From the NCBI GenBank assembly GCA_023436175.1, contig JAEZKE010000009.1, forward strand, positions 1 through 12,132: a stretch of 12,132 bases of DNA, written 5' to 3'. How positions within the stretch are numbered: position 1 is the first letter of the stretch; each line of letters starts with the position of its first letter. The position numbers and the translations under genes were made by a program. This document shows, one piece after another, positions 5,379 to 12,132 of the stretch. The notes beneath the pieces are model-generated. The model searched no databases. It saw nothing but the letters and a program-made list of their open reading frames with translations, and was not told the DNA's origin. This stretch comes from Methanobacteriota archaeon. GTDB taxonomy: Archaea; Methanobacteriota; Methanobacteria; Methanobacteriales; Methanobacteriaceae.

Positions 5379-6113
5379 TTATTCTTCTGCTTCTGTTTCT
5401 TCTTCTTTTTCTTCTTCAGTGCCTACTTTTTTCTCAAATACATCAACAAATTCGACTCTGTTTATACCCATGTTGTCCCATATGTCCCTTGCAATTCTGA
5501 ATTTTGCGTATGTAATCTGGTTGTCGAATTTAGCCATTTCATTGAGGTAGATCATTACTTTCCCATCTTCCATTTTCACTTCATGATCTTCAGGTTTTAT
5601 ATTTGGGTTAGGGTACTGGAGTTCTATGATTCCGTATACCTTTTCAAGGTCATCTTCAATTATTTTTTCGACTTCTACATCATATACAAGTGTTTTTCCA
5701 GCAAATTCATGGTTAAAGTCTACAGTTACTCTTCCGCCACTTATGCTCCTTATTTTACCATTGTGTCCTTCCAGTGTAATATTCATACCTTTTTGAGGTC
5801 TGATGTTCTGTTTTTTGAATTCACTCATTGGTATAAGCTGGGTTAATTTTGGGTCTCTTACTCCAAATCCTTCTTCTGGAGGCACTTCGATTGATTTCTC
5901 TTCACCTACTTCCATACCAACTAAACCTTTATCAAGTCCTTTTAATACATGTCCTACTCCTACAGCTATTGGAATTGGACCAAAAGTTTTGTTTTCAGTG
6001 ACGAGTCCTGCTTCTTCAGCTATTTCTTCACTTGTTGTATCAAAGATATCACCGGTTTCTTGAACTTTTCCAGTGTAGTTGAGCCTTATAAAATCTCCTT
6101 CTTTTATTGCCAT
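5379..6113 (-). CDS. FKBP-type peptidyl-prolyl isomerase (SlyD-like, long archaeal form)
   Basis: A 244-residue cytoplasmic prolyl cis-trans isomerase with chaperone activity expected. Residues 1-85 and about 128-150 form the FKBP fold (GDFIRLNYTGKVQETGDIFD; IAVGVGHVLKGLDKGLVGME). Residues about 88-128 form the insert-in-flap chaperone domain. GGRVTVDFNHEFAGKTLVYD (126-145) is the usual signature after the flap. Residues 155-230 are the extra C-terminal domain of long archaeal FKBPs, and the last dozen residues are almost all Glu (TEEEKEEETEAEE). The ATG at 6111-6113 has a strong AAGGAGGAT site, which lies beyond the overlap near the end of the upstream nucleotidyltransferase gene. The two genes overlap by 10 bases, so they are cotranscribed. 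A terminator follows at 5288-5308. Confidence 0.95.
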   Translation of the reverse strand: MAIKEGDFIRLNYTGKVQETGDIFDTTSEEIAEEAGLVTENKTFGPIPIAVGVGHVLKGLDKGLVGMEVGEEKSIEVPPEEGFGVRDPKLTQLIPMSEFKKQNIRPQKGMNITLEGHNGKIRSISGGRVTVDFNHEFAGKTLVYDVEVEKIIEDDLEKVYGIIELQYPNPNIKPEDHEVKMEDGKVMIYLNEMAKFDNQITYAKFRIARDIWDNMGINRVEFVDVFEKKVGTEEEKEEETEAEE

Positions 6114-7204
6114 ATTTCTATCCTCCTTGCGGGTATATTATTTTTAAAATTTTTAAGTGTGTCTTTATCTTTAAAGTTTAACACGCGAATAACGGATGGA
6201 TACTTCTCGATATATTCAGATACTGTTTCTTTATTTATTCTTGCCTCTAAAGATGACAAAATTCTAGTTTTGTAATGTCTACTGAAACCCCATGAAATAC
6301 ATTCTTCTATTTCAGCCATGCTTTCAAATGGCCTGTTTTTAATGAGGTTTCCTGCAGTTTTATCATCTAAAAGTGCAAGTGATTTTAAATAGTCTTCTGA
6401 TCCTTCATTCACAAGTTCAATTATACTTTCTTCATCTCTGCAGTTATGAAGGGGAGCCCTTTGTTGTGCCATTTCCCTGTTTAAAACTTCAATAGTTTCA
6501 GGGGGCAGCATATCTTCAACTGAACTTAAATCTCTTTTTAAAACAGCTTCTCTAATTTTAGTGCCACTTACTCCTTCAATACGCTTTATGAAGATGAATT
6601 TATCTTTGAAATCGAAATTTATCTTTTTAAGAGACCTTGAAAGAGATACAATGACATAATTATCTTCATGAAGTTTACCCCTAATTAAAACCTCTTTTGT
6701 ATCCATATCAATTATTTTGTAGGGCTTTGGAGCTACTCCTTTTCCATCCGAGATTCTACGGAGTATCTCTTGAAAACCTTGAATTGGTTTGTAACCCCTA
6801 GGAATATAATCTGCATTCAATGCTTTAAAAGTCTTTGCAAGACATAGCGAATACTGCCCAGAACCCATTATACCCATAGGGGGCCCCTCTATGACTATAT
6901 CTGCACCAACAGCCACTGCAGAATCCGCCCTTGCATGGCGTGACATGATGTACGGCAGTCCCCTACCGCTTCGCTCAAATAGCCCAGGAACTACTGCAAC
7001 AAAAATTCCATCTTCGACTTCTTCCTTTGCCCTTATCATACAGTGCCTGTGACCCATATGTAATGGAGAGTATTCTGTAAAGTCTGCAATTATTTTAAAT
7101 TCGTTTTCCTGTTCTCCATATTCCTGATTCTTCTTGACATCTTCCAATAAGAGTTTTCGGTCCCGTTTTATAAAATCTCTGACAAATTCTTGTTTTGAAT
7201 GCAT
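6104..7204 (-). CDS. Predicted nucleotidyltransferase, TmcAL/YlbM-like (COG1323-type)
   Basis: A 366-residue protein of the HIGH-motif nucleotidyltransferase superfamily. The N-terminal half has DFTEYSPLHMGHRH, with the nucleotide-binding HMGH at 49-52 plus H54. The second signature, GVSGTKIREA, is at 211-220. The C-terminal part ends with YPSVIRVLNF..., resembling the YlbM family tail. The bacterial relative TmcAL uses ATP and acetate to make N4-acetylcytidine at the wobble position of elongator tRNA-Met. Whether the archaeal proteins do the same is not established here. ATG 7202-7204 is the first start in the frame that fits the protein; no clear GGTGA site precedes it, so a leaderless message is possible. 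It overlaps FKBP by 10 bases at its end. The assignment to superfamily is firm; the substrate is inferred. Confidence 0.8.
   Translation of the reverse strand: MHSKQEFVRDFIKRDRKLLLEDVKKNQEYGEQENEFKIIADFTEYSPLHMGHRHCMIRAKEEVEDGIFVAVVPGLFERSGRGLPYIMSRHARADSAVAVGADIVIEGPPMGIMGSGQYSLCLAKTFKALNADYIPRGYKPIQGFQEILRRISDGKGVAPKPYKIIDMDTKEVLIRGKLHEDNYVIVSLSRSLKKINFDFKDKFIFIKRIEGVSGTKIREAVLKRDLSSVEDMLPPETIEVLNREMAQQRAPLHNCRDEESIIELVNEGSEDYLKSLALLDDKTAGNLIKNRPFESMAEIEECISWGFSRHYKTRILSSLEARINKETVSEYIEKYPSVIRVLNFKDKDTLKNFKNNIPARRIEIWQ
6121..6129 (-). promoter_or_regulatory. Ribosome binding site that fixes the FKBP start
   Basis: On the minus strand, AAGGAGGAT-type sequence precedes the FKBP ATG (6111-6113) by about seven bases. 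It is embedded in the last codons of the nucleotidyltransferase gene, which argues for translation of both from one message. Confidence 0.75.
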
Positions 7205-7320
7205 GATGTTATCTATCTAACTTCAAGATAAATTAATTTGTCTAAATAACATATGGCTAATATAATGAAAGCATTCTCCTAAATTCCATATGAATTAATA
7301 GAAGATTCAACATAATATAA

Positions 7321-7435
7321 AATAAAGAGATAATGCACTAAATACTTTAAATATTGTCTCGTTTTACAAGTTATACGTTAATAAAGAGATGATATAGAAA
7401 TGTATTTAATATTGTCTTGTCTTAATTTATGTTTT
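7321..7435 (+). repeat. Tandem imperfect repeat upstream of the PLD gene
   Basis: Two related units start at 7321 and 7380, 59 bases apart. Both begin AATAAAGAGAT and both contain TTTAA(A)TATTGTCTYGT at the same offset (within one base). In the first unit GAGATAAT (7327-7334) and ATTGTCTC (7353-7360) form a near-perfect dyad. The units lie 54-168 bases upstream of the PLD start, in a 284-base gap shared with the divergent nucleotidyltransferase gene. This suits a duplicated regulator site or doubled promoter; nothing more specific can be read. Confidence 0.6.
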
Positions 7436-7488
7436 TAAGTCCATGAAAATTTACAGCACTAAAATGCCTGAATATTCAGTGTGATATT

Positions 7489-9732
7489 ATGGAAACCGCA
7501 AATATATATAAAATTTCTGGACGTTTAACAGATAAAAACAGAATTCCATTATATAATATCAAAATTAAAGCTTTTAATTGTTCTTTTTTAAAAAATAAAG
7601 AGATAAGTAGCAGTAAAACAGATATTAATGGCGAATTTGAAATTATTTATTCTGCAGATGATCAAAATTCATCCTGTGACCTTAAACTTGAAATTTACAT
7701 AGAAAACGAAGTAATAATGACTTTATCTCCAAAAAAAGATGATAAAAACACTGATCTAAACTTTGGCAACATAATAATCAAACCAAATATAGGTGTTGAA
7801 GGTAGAATACTGGACAAAAATGGAGATCCTATCTCCGGATTAGTAGTGGCCGCAGAAGACATAGATTTTGGGAAAATAGAATTACATGCTTTAAATCTTA
7901 TTGAATCAAAGGTTAAATCATTCATTAAAGAAGAAGGAATTTTAAATAATTCTATTGGAGTTATAAAGGATCAGTACAAACTTTTATTTCCATTTGGAGA
8001 CAATTTCTTAGGAACTGCAGTTACCAATGAAAATGGATATTATCACATTATTTATCCACCAGGAAAATATAAAAAGATTGCAAATAAAGACCCCAATATC
8101 CAGATTGTTGTTAAAGATAAATCAGGAATATTTGAGCTTAGAAGAACAGAAGTTTATGAGAATGTAAATGAAGTAATCAAGCAGATAGATAAAATAATCA
8201 TTAACAGAGCAGAAATTGAAGGATGGTTTGTTACATTAAAAAGCCAATTTAAATCAAGATTTACAGAGAATAATAATTTTGAGATATTAATAGATAATCA
8301 AAAAGCACTTCAAAAAATTGTTAATGTTATTGAAAAAGCGGATTCATATATCTATTTAACCCAGTTTGAATTTGATTCTGATTTTATCCCCCAATTTTCA
8401 TTAGATGAACAGTATAAGGATGAAGATACTTTAACATATAAACTTTTAGAGGCTCAAAATAGAGGTGCTGATGTTAAAATAATTATAAATGAGAATGCGA
8501 TTATTCCTGATAATTATAGAGAATTAAAGAATTATTTTAAGGAAAGCAAAGTTGAAGTTAGAAATTTTCCTGCAAAAGGGCCATATGCCATGCATGCAAA
8601 GGTACTTGTGGTAGATGGCAAGAGCGCATTTATAATTGGCTCCCCTTTCAGTCAGAGTTACTGGGATACAGATAAGCATATTCCTAACGATCCTCGTAGG
8701 CTAAATAAGAATAAAGGTCCTCTTCATGATGTTTCAATCTATTTAGAAGGTAATGTAATAGAGCACATAGAAGAATTTTTCATTGAACTCTGGAATTACC
8801 TCTCAGACCAGTGCAGGAGTGGTGAATGTAAAATTTCAAAAGATATCCATCTAAATAAATTTAAAGGATTAAAAATTGCTCAAAATTCATCGGAATATAC
8901 TACCCATAATAACAAACTGAGGTTCTCAAAAAGTTACCATGATCTATCCTTAAAAATGGAAAATGAACCAGTACAAATCGTAAGGTCAATTACTCCGGGC
9001 ACAATAAATAAAGGAGAAAAAGGAATACTTGAAGCATATAGAAGAGCAATTACTAACGCTAAAGATTTTATTTATCTTGAAAATCAATATTTCACCAATA
9101 AATATATTATAGGGGCTTTAAAGAAAGCACTTGAAAATAATTCTGATTTACAATTAATTATGCTTATTAACGAAGTTCCTGATGTCCCTACATATAAGAG
9201 CTGGCAGAACTATGGTTTTGAATTTATTGGTTTAGATCTTCAAAAGGACGTTGTGGAACACCCCCAAATTGGCGTTTTCACCAAATGGTCAGGTAAATCT
9301 GGAGACATGACCAAAATAAAAAATTGTTACATACACAGCAAAGTGGCGGTTGTAGATGATACCTGGGCAACAATAGGTACAGCAAATCTCGATGGATCTT
9401 CTCTTAGCTGTGCAGAAGAATTTGGAAATCGTGAAGTTTCTGCAAATTATCTCAATATGGAAATGAATGCTTTGTTTTTCGATCTTGAACCAAAAAAAGG
9501 GACCATAGAAAAATTCAGGAAAAATCTATGGAGCGAACATTTAGGCATTGATACCTCCAGTATAACACGTCCCCAGAAAGGTTGGTTAGATCTGTGGAAC
9601 AAAAAAGCTGCAGATAATTTAAAAAAATTAGAAGAAGAAAAACATATATTCGAAAGTGGAATTCTGCCTTACGGGGCGAAAACTGAATGGCAGATCAACG
9701 GCATCATAAAAAATTTAAATATACTAAAATGA
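7489..9732 (+). CDS. Phospholipase D-like protein with N-terminal beta-sandwich domains
   Basis: A 747-residue protein with two PLD catalytic motifs. The first is H369-x-K371-x4-D376 in MHAKVLVVDGKSAFIIGSP; the second is H616-x-K618-x4-D623 in IHSKVAVVDDTWATIGTANL. The phrase IYLENQYF (528-535) is usual before the second half of two-HKD enzymes. PLD enzymes hydrolyse or transfer phosphodiester bonds through a phosphohistidine; the true substrate here is unknown. Residues about 6-95 and 101-205 look like two carboxypeptidase-regulatory/transthyretin-like beta-sandwich repeats (VEGRILDKNGDPISGLVVA ... TNENGYYHIIYPPGKY). There is no signal peptide or membrane span, which is odd for such domains. 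The ATG follows GTGTGAT (7479-7485). It stands alone behind a repeated upstream region. Homology to PLD is certain; lipid, nucleic acid or other phosphodiester targets remain open. Confidence 0.9.
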   Translation: METANIYKISGRLTDKNRIPLYNIKIKAFNCSFLKNKEISSSKTDINGEFEIIYSADDQNSSCDLKLEIYIENEVIMTLSPKKDDKNTDLNFGNIIIKPNIGVEGRILDKNGDPISGLVVAAEDIDFGKIELHALNLIESKVKSFIKEEGILNNSIGVIKDQYKLLFPFGDNFLGTAVTNENGYYHIIYPPGKYKKIANKDPNIQIVVKDKSGIFELRRTEVYENVNEVIKQIDKIIINRAEIEGWFVTLKSQFKSRFTENNNFEILIDNQKALQKIVNVIEKADSYIYLTQFEFDSDFIPQFSLDEQYKDEDTLTYKLLEAQNRGADVKIIINENAIIPDNYRELKNYFKESKVEVRNFPAKGPYAMHAKVLVVDGKSAFIIGSPFSQSYWDTDKHIPNDPRRLNKNKGPLHDVSIYLEGNVIEHIEEFFIELWNYLSDQCRSGECKISKDIHLNKFKGLKIAQNSSEYTTHNNKLRFSKSYHDLSLKMENEPVQIVRSITPGTINKGEKGILEAYRRAITNAKDFIYLENQYFTNKYIIGALKKALENNSDLQLIMLINEVPDVPTYKSWQNYGFEFIGLDLQKDVVEHPQIGVFTKWSGKSGDMTKIKNCYIHSKVAVVDDTWATIGTANLDGSSLSCAEEFGNREVSANYLNMEMNALFFDLEPKKGTIEKFRKNLWSEHLGIDTSSITRPQKGWLDLWNKKAADNLKKLEEEKHIFESGILPYGAKTEWQINGIIKNLNILK

Positions 9733-9794
9733 AGTTTAGGAGTTAATTAAAAAATTTAATCCTGTCTTCTGACAATCTAATAAATAAAAAAAGT

Positions 9795-9814
9795 TAAATA
9801 AAATATTTTATTTA
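9795..9814. promoter_or_regulatory. Perfect 20-base AT palindrome before pyrC
   Basis: TAAATAAAAT followed by its exact reverse complement ATTTTATTTA (9795-9814) lies 11 bases before the pyrC ribosome binding site, in the 103 bases between the PLD gene and pyrC. It could be a terminator stem for the PLD gene, a promoter-proximal operator or chance in AT-rich DNA. Confidence 0.35.
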
Positions 9815-9825
9815 TTCAACCAAAA

Positions 9826-9838
9826 AGGTGTTAAATTG
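9826..9838 (+). promoter_or_regulatory. AGGTG ribosome binding site fixing a TTG start for pyrC
   Basis: AGGTG at 9826-9830 is followed, five bases later, by TTG at 9836-9838. The downstream codons give IDLCLKNCKLVPENKGF, the expected dihydroorotase N-terminus. No ATG in frame offers a comparable site, so TTG is the likely start. Confidence 0.75.
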
Positions 9839-11125
9839 ATTGATTTATGTCTTAAAAACTGTAAACTTGTCCCAGAGAACAAAGGATTTTCTATAGGAAT
9901 TGAAGATGGCAAAATTGTATCTATTACAAAGATAGCTCCAAAAAGCGAGGAAACTATAGATATTAAAGGAAATATAGTTTTACCCGGGCTTATCGATTCC
10001 CATGTACATTTTAGAGACCCCGGATTTCCAGAGAAAGAAACTTTTAAAACTGGATCAATAGCTGCGGCATGTGGTGGATTCACTACAATAATGGATATGC
10101 CCAACACGGACCCTAAAACTACAACTAAAAAGGCATTTCTTGAAAAGATTAAAATAGCAGAGAAAAATAGTGTGGTTGGTTTTGGGCTGCATGCTGGTGT
10201 AGAGGATACTCGTGAAATTAAAAAAATGGCAGAGCTTAAACCTGCCTCATTTAAAATATATATGGATTTAATTGATGATGAATATCTGCTGGACATTTTT
10301 ACAGAAATTAAAGGATTACCTGAAGATCATCTGATATCTATACACGCAGAAGATAGAGATACAGTGAAGGAATGCACTGATAAAATGAAATTAAGCGGCA
10401 GTATAAATCCTGAAATTTATGCAGATGCGCGGCCACCACTTGCAGAAGATATTGCAGTTTTAAAAGCCACTTCCCTGGCAAAACAACTCAATTCACGTAT
10501 CCATGTTTGCCACGTGAGCACCAAAAAGTCCCTTGATTTAATTCAAGAAGCTAAAGGTGAAAATTGCAGGGTTACATCAGAGATAACTCCCCATCACTTG
10601 TTTTTAGATGCATCTTATTTTAAAAAATGTGGAAACTTTGCAAAAACCAATCCTCCTCTCCGTGACAGCAAGTATAAGTTAGGTTTCCCGGAATTAGATA
10701 AGATCGATGTAATTGGGACAGACCATGCACCCCATACCATTCTTGAAAAAGAGAAAAATGTATGGGAAGCTCCATCAGGTATTCCAAATCTTGAAACAAC
10801 TTTACCACTGTTTTTAACTAAAGTAAATGAAAATAAAATGAGTTTTAATGATATAAGACGACTTTTATGTGAAAATCCCGCTAAAATATTTAACCTCCAA
10901 AATAAAGGAAAAATTGCAGAGGGAATGGATGCAGACTTTGTTGTGGTTGACATGAAAAAAGAAGGGATAATAAACCCTGATGAATTCAAGACAAAAGCAA
11001 AATATTCCCCATTTAAAGGAGTTGAAGTTAAAGGGATGCCTGTTATGACAATAGTCCGTGGGAATGTTGTTGTAGATAATGGGGGAGTTTTTGAAAATAA
11101 GGGAAACTACGTTTATCAAAAATAA
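9836..11125 (+). CDS. pyrC: Dihydroorotase
   Basis: Third step of de novo pyrimidine synthesis: reversible cyclisation of carbamoyl-aspartate to dihydroorotate, with zinc. The 429 residues form a class I amidohydrolase. H56-V-H58 in DSHVHFRDPG provides the first zinc ligands. K140 in SFKIYMD is the expected carboxylated bridging lysine. H170 (SIHAED) and H226 (HVCHVST) are further ligands, and D296 in GTDHAPH is the catalytic base. All are present, so the enzyme should be active and is not one of the inactive homologues. It starts with TTG at 9836 behind AGGTG. The CooT-like gene begins 38 bases after the stop and may be cotranscribed. Allantoinase and hydantoinase relatives are less likely given the HFRDPGFPEKE motif and the archaeal context. 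Confidence 0.95.
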   Translation: MIDLCLKNCKLVPENKGFSIGIEDGKIVSITKIAPKSEETIDIKGNIVLPGLIDSHVHFRDPGFPEKETFKTGSIAAACGGFTTIMDMPNTDPKTTTKKAFLEKIKIAEKNSVVGFGLHAGVEDTREIKKMAELKPASFKIYMDLIDDEYLLDIFTEIKGLPEDHLISIHAEDRDTVKECTDKMKLSGSINPEIYADARPPLAEDIAVLKATSLAKQLNSRIHVCHVSTKKSLDLIQEAKGENCRVTSEITPHHLFLDASYFKKCGNFAKTNPPLRDSKYKLGFPELDKIDVIGTDHAPHTILEKEKNVWEAPSGIPNLETTLPLFLTKVNENKMSFNDIRRLLCENPAKIFNLQNKGKIAEGMDADFVVVDMKKEGIINPDEFKTKAKYSPFKGVEVKGMPVMTIVRGNVVVDNGGVFENKGNYVYQK

Positions 11126-11163
11126 GAAATCATATTAAAAACATAGTTACTACAGGTGATAAA

Positions 11164-11346
11164 ATGTGCGAATCAACAGTTTATTCAACCGACGACGATA
11201 AAATAATGGAAGATGCATTGTTTATAAAAATTGATGGTGAAAACATAGGGCTTACCGATATATTAGGCACTAGAAAAGACATTACTGGAACAATAGTTGA
11301 AATTGACCTTGACAAACATGCTATTTATGTTAAATTAAGTAAATAA
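11164..11346 (+). CDS. CooT-like small nickel-binding protein
   Basis: A 60-residue protein starting MCESTVY, with Cys2 as in the CooT family, whose Rhodospirillum rubrum member binds nickel as a dimer and helps mature carbon monoxide dehydrogenase. The remainder (ALFIKIDGENIGLTDILGTRKDITGTIVEIDLDKHAIYVKL) is a small beta-barrel-like pattern expected for the family. ATG 11164 has a good GGTGAT site (11154-11159 region), and the gene closely follows pyrC. The nickel role is family knowledge; the only visible ligand is Cys2. No CODH gene is nearby, but the CooC-like gene at 1025-1798 is in the same window, which supports a shared maturation job. Pairing with pyrC is probably positional only. 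Confidence 0.8.
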   Translation: MCESTVYSTDDDKIMEDALFIKIDGENIGLTDILGTRKDITGTIVEIDLDKHAIYVKLSK

Positions 11347-11363
11347 TCCTTTATTTTTTAAGT

Positions 11364-11385
11364 ATAATCCATATATTATTTTTTT
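11364..11385 (+). terminator. Weak terminator after the CooT-like gene
   Basis: ATAAT (11364-11368) can pair with ATTAT (11375-11379), followed by six T (11380-11385). More T-rich stretches follow up to about 11410. The stem is short, but archaeal termination depends mainly on the T-run. Confidence 0.45.
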
Positions 11386-11629
11386 AGATAAACCTTTTTA
11401 ATTTTTATTAATTAAGAATATTTCTGTATACTAAGATAATTCAAAGATAAAAAGAATTATTATCAGGCTTATTTTTCAAGTGTATTCCCTAATTACAGTG
11501 CAATACAAAAAGGGAGCATTTTAGTACATTTCATAAAATAGTAAATATTTGATTAAGTAATGATAATTGAACAGGAAAATTAACCTTAATTAATTTTTAA
11601 GTTATAAAAAATAGTTTCAATAAATTTTT
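11386..11629. other. AT-rich intergenic stretch with nothing recognised
   Basis: Between the CooT-like gene and the convergent polyferredoxin gene lie 334 bases. Apart from the terminators at both ends, the middle holds no convincing ORF, tRNA-like fold, repeat or strong hairpin by eye. A small RNA cannot be ruled out. Confidence 0.5.
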
Positions 11630-11666
11630 AAGCAAAAATAAAATTAATAGGGTGGAAAAATCCACC
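11630..11666 (-). terminator. Terminator of the polyferredoxin gene
   Basis: On the minus strand, GGTGGA and TCCACC (11661-11666 and 11651-11656) form a perfect six-pair stem with a four-base loop, followed by a T-rich run (complement of 11630-11650). It begins 15 bases after the stop codon. This is the clearest GC-containing terminator stem in the window. Confidence 0.75.
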
Positions 11667-11680
11667 TTTAAAAAACATTC

Positions 11681-12132
11681 TTATTTTATGGATAATGCTG
11701 TGTTTGGACAGTGTTCAACACATTTTTCACAAAGCACACAGTATCCTTTGATTGGCATTTTCTTGTCGCCTGTGAGTTCCAGCATGTTATATGGGCATAC
11801 TTCGATACATTCACCGCATTCATCACAAATGGATGGGCTGAATTCGATTCTATCCCTTTTAACCATTTTGCCGTTAACTTCTTTGTCGATCTGTGTTACT
11901 CTAAGAGCTCCAGTAGGGCATATAGATGCACATGCTCCACATCTTGTACACATTCGTAAGATTCACCTGGTTCTACTCTTATAGCTCCAGTAGGACATAC
12001 AGGAGCGCAGCTACCATCAAATATACAGAGTTCTTCGTTTCTAACGAGCCCTTCGTCGGAAGCTGGTTTTGCAGGTCCAAGTTCGACTTCGAGGTTAATT
12101 GCTTCAACTGGGCACATTTTTGCACAGAGTCC
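11681..12132 (-). CDS. mvhB: Polyferredoxin, probably MvhB, C-terminal part with an apparent frameshift
   Basis: The end of a protein with repeated [4Fe-4S] motifs; the gene continues past the right edge. One frame (12132 down to about 11953) reads GLCAKMCPVEAINLEVELGP and then LCIFDGSCAPVCPTGAIRVE. A second frame (11953 to 11681) continues with CTRCGACASICPTGALRV, SICDECGECIEVCPYNM and CVLCEKCVEHCPNTALSIK. Joined, they make a regular ferredoxin series. In the first frame the continuation (CVQDVEHVHLYALLELLE) has no motif, so the break is real in this sequence. Loss of one A (GAAATG to GAATG) or gain of two bases in TGTGT at 11947-11955 explains it. MvhB carries electrons near the Mvh hydrogenase and heterodisulfide reductase. 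The MvhB name rests on recalled gene order; another methanogen polyferredoxin (Eha/Ehb, FwdF) is possible. Confidence 0.75.

Noticed and set aside
5202..5846. 214-residue plus-strand ORF
   Set aside because: It starts inside the hairpin array and then runs antisense to the FKBP gene; the product is a low-complexity Phe/Tyr-rich string caused by the antisense of Glu/Lys-rich codons, and FKBP is unmistakable on the other strand.
9808..10296. Minus-strand 162-residue ORF
   Set aside because: Antisense to the dihydroorotase gene, whose metal ligands are all in place on the plus strand.
11681..11953. Independent 90-residue ferredoxin gene
   Set aside because: Its ATG lies inside the preceding ferredoxin-motif frame, there is no clear ribosome binding site, and its first motif completes the spacing of the upstream series, so a frameshifted single gene is simpler.
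11652..11984. Plus-strand ORFs opposite the polyferredoxin gene
   Set aside because: The minus strand carries clear CxxCxxCxxxCP motifs; the plus-strand readings are their complements.

Overview
The window looks like chromosomal DNA of a hydrogenotrophic methanogen, most likely a mesophilic, AT-rich member of the Methanobacteriales (Methanobacterium-like). Evidence in the sequence: a methanogen-type (type 2) seryl-tRNA synthetase with its zinc ligands, an archaeal L10e ribosomal protein, a KEOPS Pcc1 subunit, a many-cluster polyferredoxin, CooC- and CooT-like nickel-handling proteins, and ribosome binding sites of the GGTGA/GGAGG type. From memory, the gene order (ppsA, rpl10e, cooC-like, pcc1, serS, FKBP, pyrC, mvhB) recalls the region around MTH1118-MTH1133 of Methanothermobacter thermautotrophicus. 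That comparison is recalled, not computed.

Layout. The left edge is a minus-strand pair: rpl10e followed 13 bases later by the start of ppsA, which runs off the window. Divergent from it, a plus-strand cluster carries a CooC-like nickel ATPase, pcc1 and serS, closed by a terminator. A 51-residue single-span membrane protein and a second terminator follow. Convergent with these, on the minus strand, is a small membrane-anchored protein with six CxxCxGxG zinc motifs.

Next comes about 0.9 kb without a gene (4480-5378). About 660 bases of it form a dense array of 21 short hairpins, nearly all with 9-10 bp stems and three-base loops. Several longer-range complementary arms enclose groups of them. 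To its right, on the minus strand, lie a TmcAL/YlbM-like nucleotidyltransferase gene and an FKBP prolyl isomerase gene that overlap by 10 bases. A terminator behind FKBP separates that operon from the array.

The right half is plus-strand. A two-HKD phospholipase D-like protein with N-terminal beta-sandwich domains is preceded by a roughly 59-base tandem repeat. It is followed by dihydroorotase (TTG start) and a CooT-like nickel-binding protein. After 334 AT-rich bases, the end of a minus-strand polyferredoxin gene (probably mvhB) enters from the right edge, with an apparent frameshift.

Functionally this is mainly housekeeping (translation, tRNA modification, pyrimidine synthesis, protein folding) beside energy metabolism (polyferredoxin, nickel enzyme maturation). 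The parts least explained by known genes are the hairpin array, the PLD protein with its repeated upstream region, and the zinc-motif membrane protein.
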